Source: Dasania sp051277005 (GTDB lineage: Bacteria; Pseudomonadota; Gammaproteobacteria; Pseudomonadales; Dasaniaceae). Taken from it: 5,143 nucleotides of DNA. The notes below the pieces were generated by a model. It had not been told where the DNA came from, did not search any database, and worked only from the letters and a program-made list of their open reading frames with translations. The stretch covers positions 1-5,143 of the forward strand of contig JBNMPS010000175.1 in NCBI GenBank assembly GCA_051277005.1, read 5' to 3'. Within the stretch, counting starts at the first letter, position 1; each line of letters starts with the position of its first letter. Of the stretch, positions 4,800 through 5,143 are shown in pieces. The position numbers and the translations under genes are program-made.

Positions 4800-5143
4800 C
4801 ATTGATCGAGATATCAATATTCAGTACGTCAATTTTGGATCAATGCCTCTTATAATCCCATTATTGACATGAATAGCAAGCCCTTCAAAGTGGTGAAGTA
4901 TGCCACCGATGTTACCGCTGCAAAATTACAATAGGCTAATTCTGCAGGGCAGATTGACGCTATTGGTAAATCACAGGCCGTTATTGAATTCAATATAGAC
5001 GGCACTATTATTACCGCTAATGATAACTTCCTTAATACGCTGGGCTACACGCTTAATGAAATACGCGGTAAACACCATAGTCTGTTTGCCGATCCCAGCT
5101 ATGCCGCTAGTTCAGAGTATCGTCAGTTTTGGGAGAAGCTAAA
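4800..5143 (+). pseudogene. Continuation of PAS-domain chemotaxis receptor, frameshifted, with a stop; runs off window
   Basis: Immediately after the duplication the interrupted frame continues as IIDRDINIQYVN (to 4833), then loses PAS similarity and stops at 4870-4872. The adjacent frame carries WINASYNPIIDMN then KPFKVVKYATDVTAAKLQ (4836-4931), the end of a PAS/PAC unit as found in multi-PAS methyl-accepting chemotaxis proteins. An in-frame TAG follows at 4932-4934. The same frame then runs open to the window end with a second PAS start (GQIDAIGKSQAVIEFNIDG, then TANDNFLNTLGYTLNEIRGK and SEYRQFWEKL). The gene thus has a frameshifting deletion joining two PAS parts and a nonsense codon, besides the IS. 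The methyl-accepting signalling domain would lie beyond the window. A shortened protein restarting internally cannot be excluded. Confidence 0.8.

Overview
The window fits a gammaproteobacterial chromosome. It has a full-length RecJ of the enterobacterial/pseudomonad type, a dispersed palindromic repeat of a kind common between gammaproteobacterial genes, and remains of a PAS-type chemotaxis receptor with a possible flagellar (sigma-28) promoter, which suggests a motile cell. Genus cannot be named from the sequence alone.

Layout: (1) 1-356 has no convincing gene. From about 80 it carries a palindrome-rich intergenic repeat that runs almost to the recJ start. (2) 357-2099 is intact recJ. (3) 2100-2322 is the promoter region and first codons of a PAS-domain methyl-accepting chemotaxis receptor. 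(4) 2323-4791 is a complete 2469-bp IS66-family insertion sequence with tnpA, tnpB and tnpC, 21-bp terminal inverted repeats (19/21 matching) and a perfect 8-bp target duplication, GTAGTGAT. (5) 4792-5143 is the continuation of the interrupted receptor gene, which runs off the window.

Removing the IS and one target copy restores the receptor reading frame across the insertion site. The receptor also has a separate frameshifting deletion scar at about 4830-4838 and an in-frame TAG at 4932-4934, so it is damaged in at least three ways.

The most unusual signal is in the 3' non-coding tail of the IS (4598-4745). Three close hairpins all have TCC triloops on the + strand. On the - strand these read GGA, and two sit in CAGGATG, the repeat presented by CsrB/RsmZ-type RNAs that titrate CsrA/RsmA. 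A minus-strand promoter-like sequence (TTGCAA-N17-TATAGT) lies just upstream, and a closing stem followed by TTTT lies at the other end. This suggests an IS-borne small RNA of about 100 nt. It is a hypothesis from pattern reading, not an established element.
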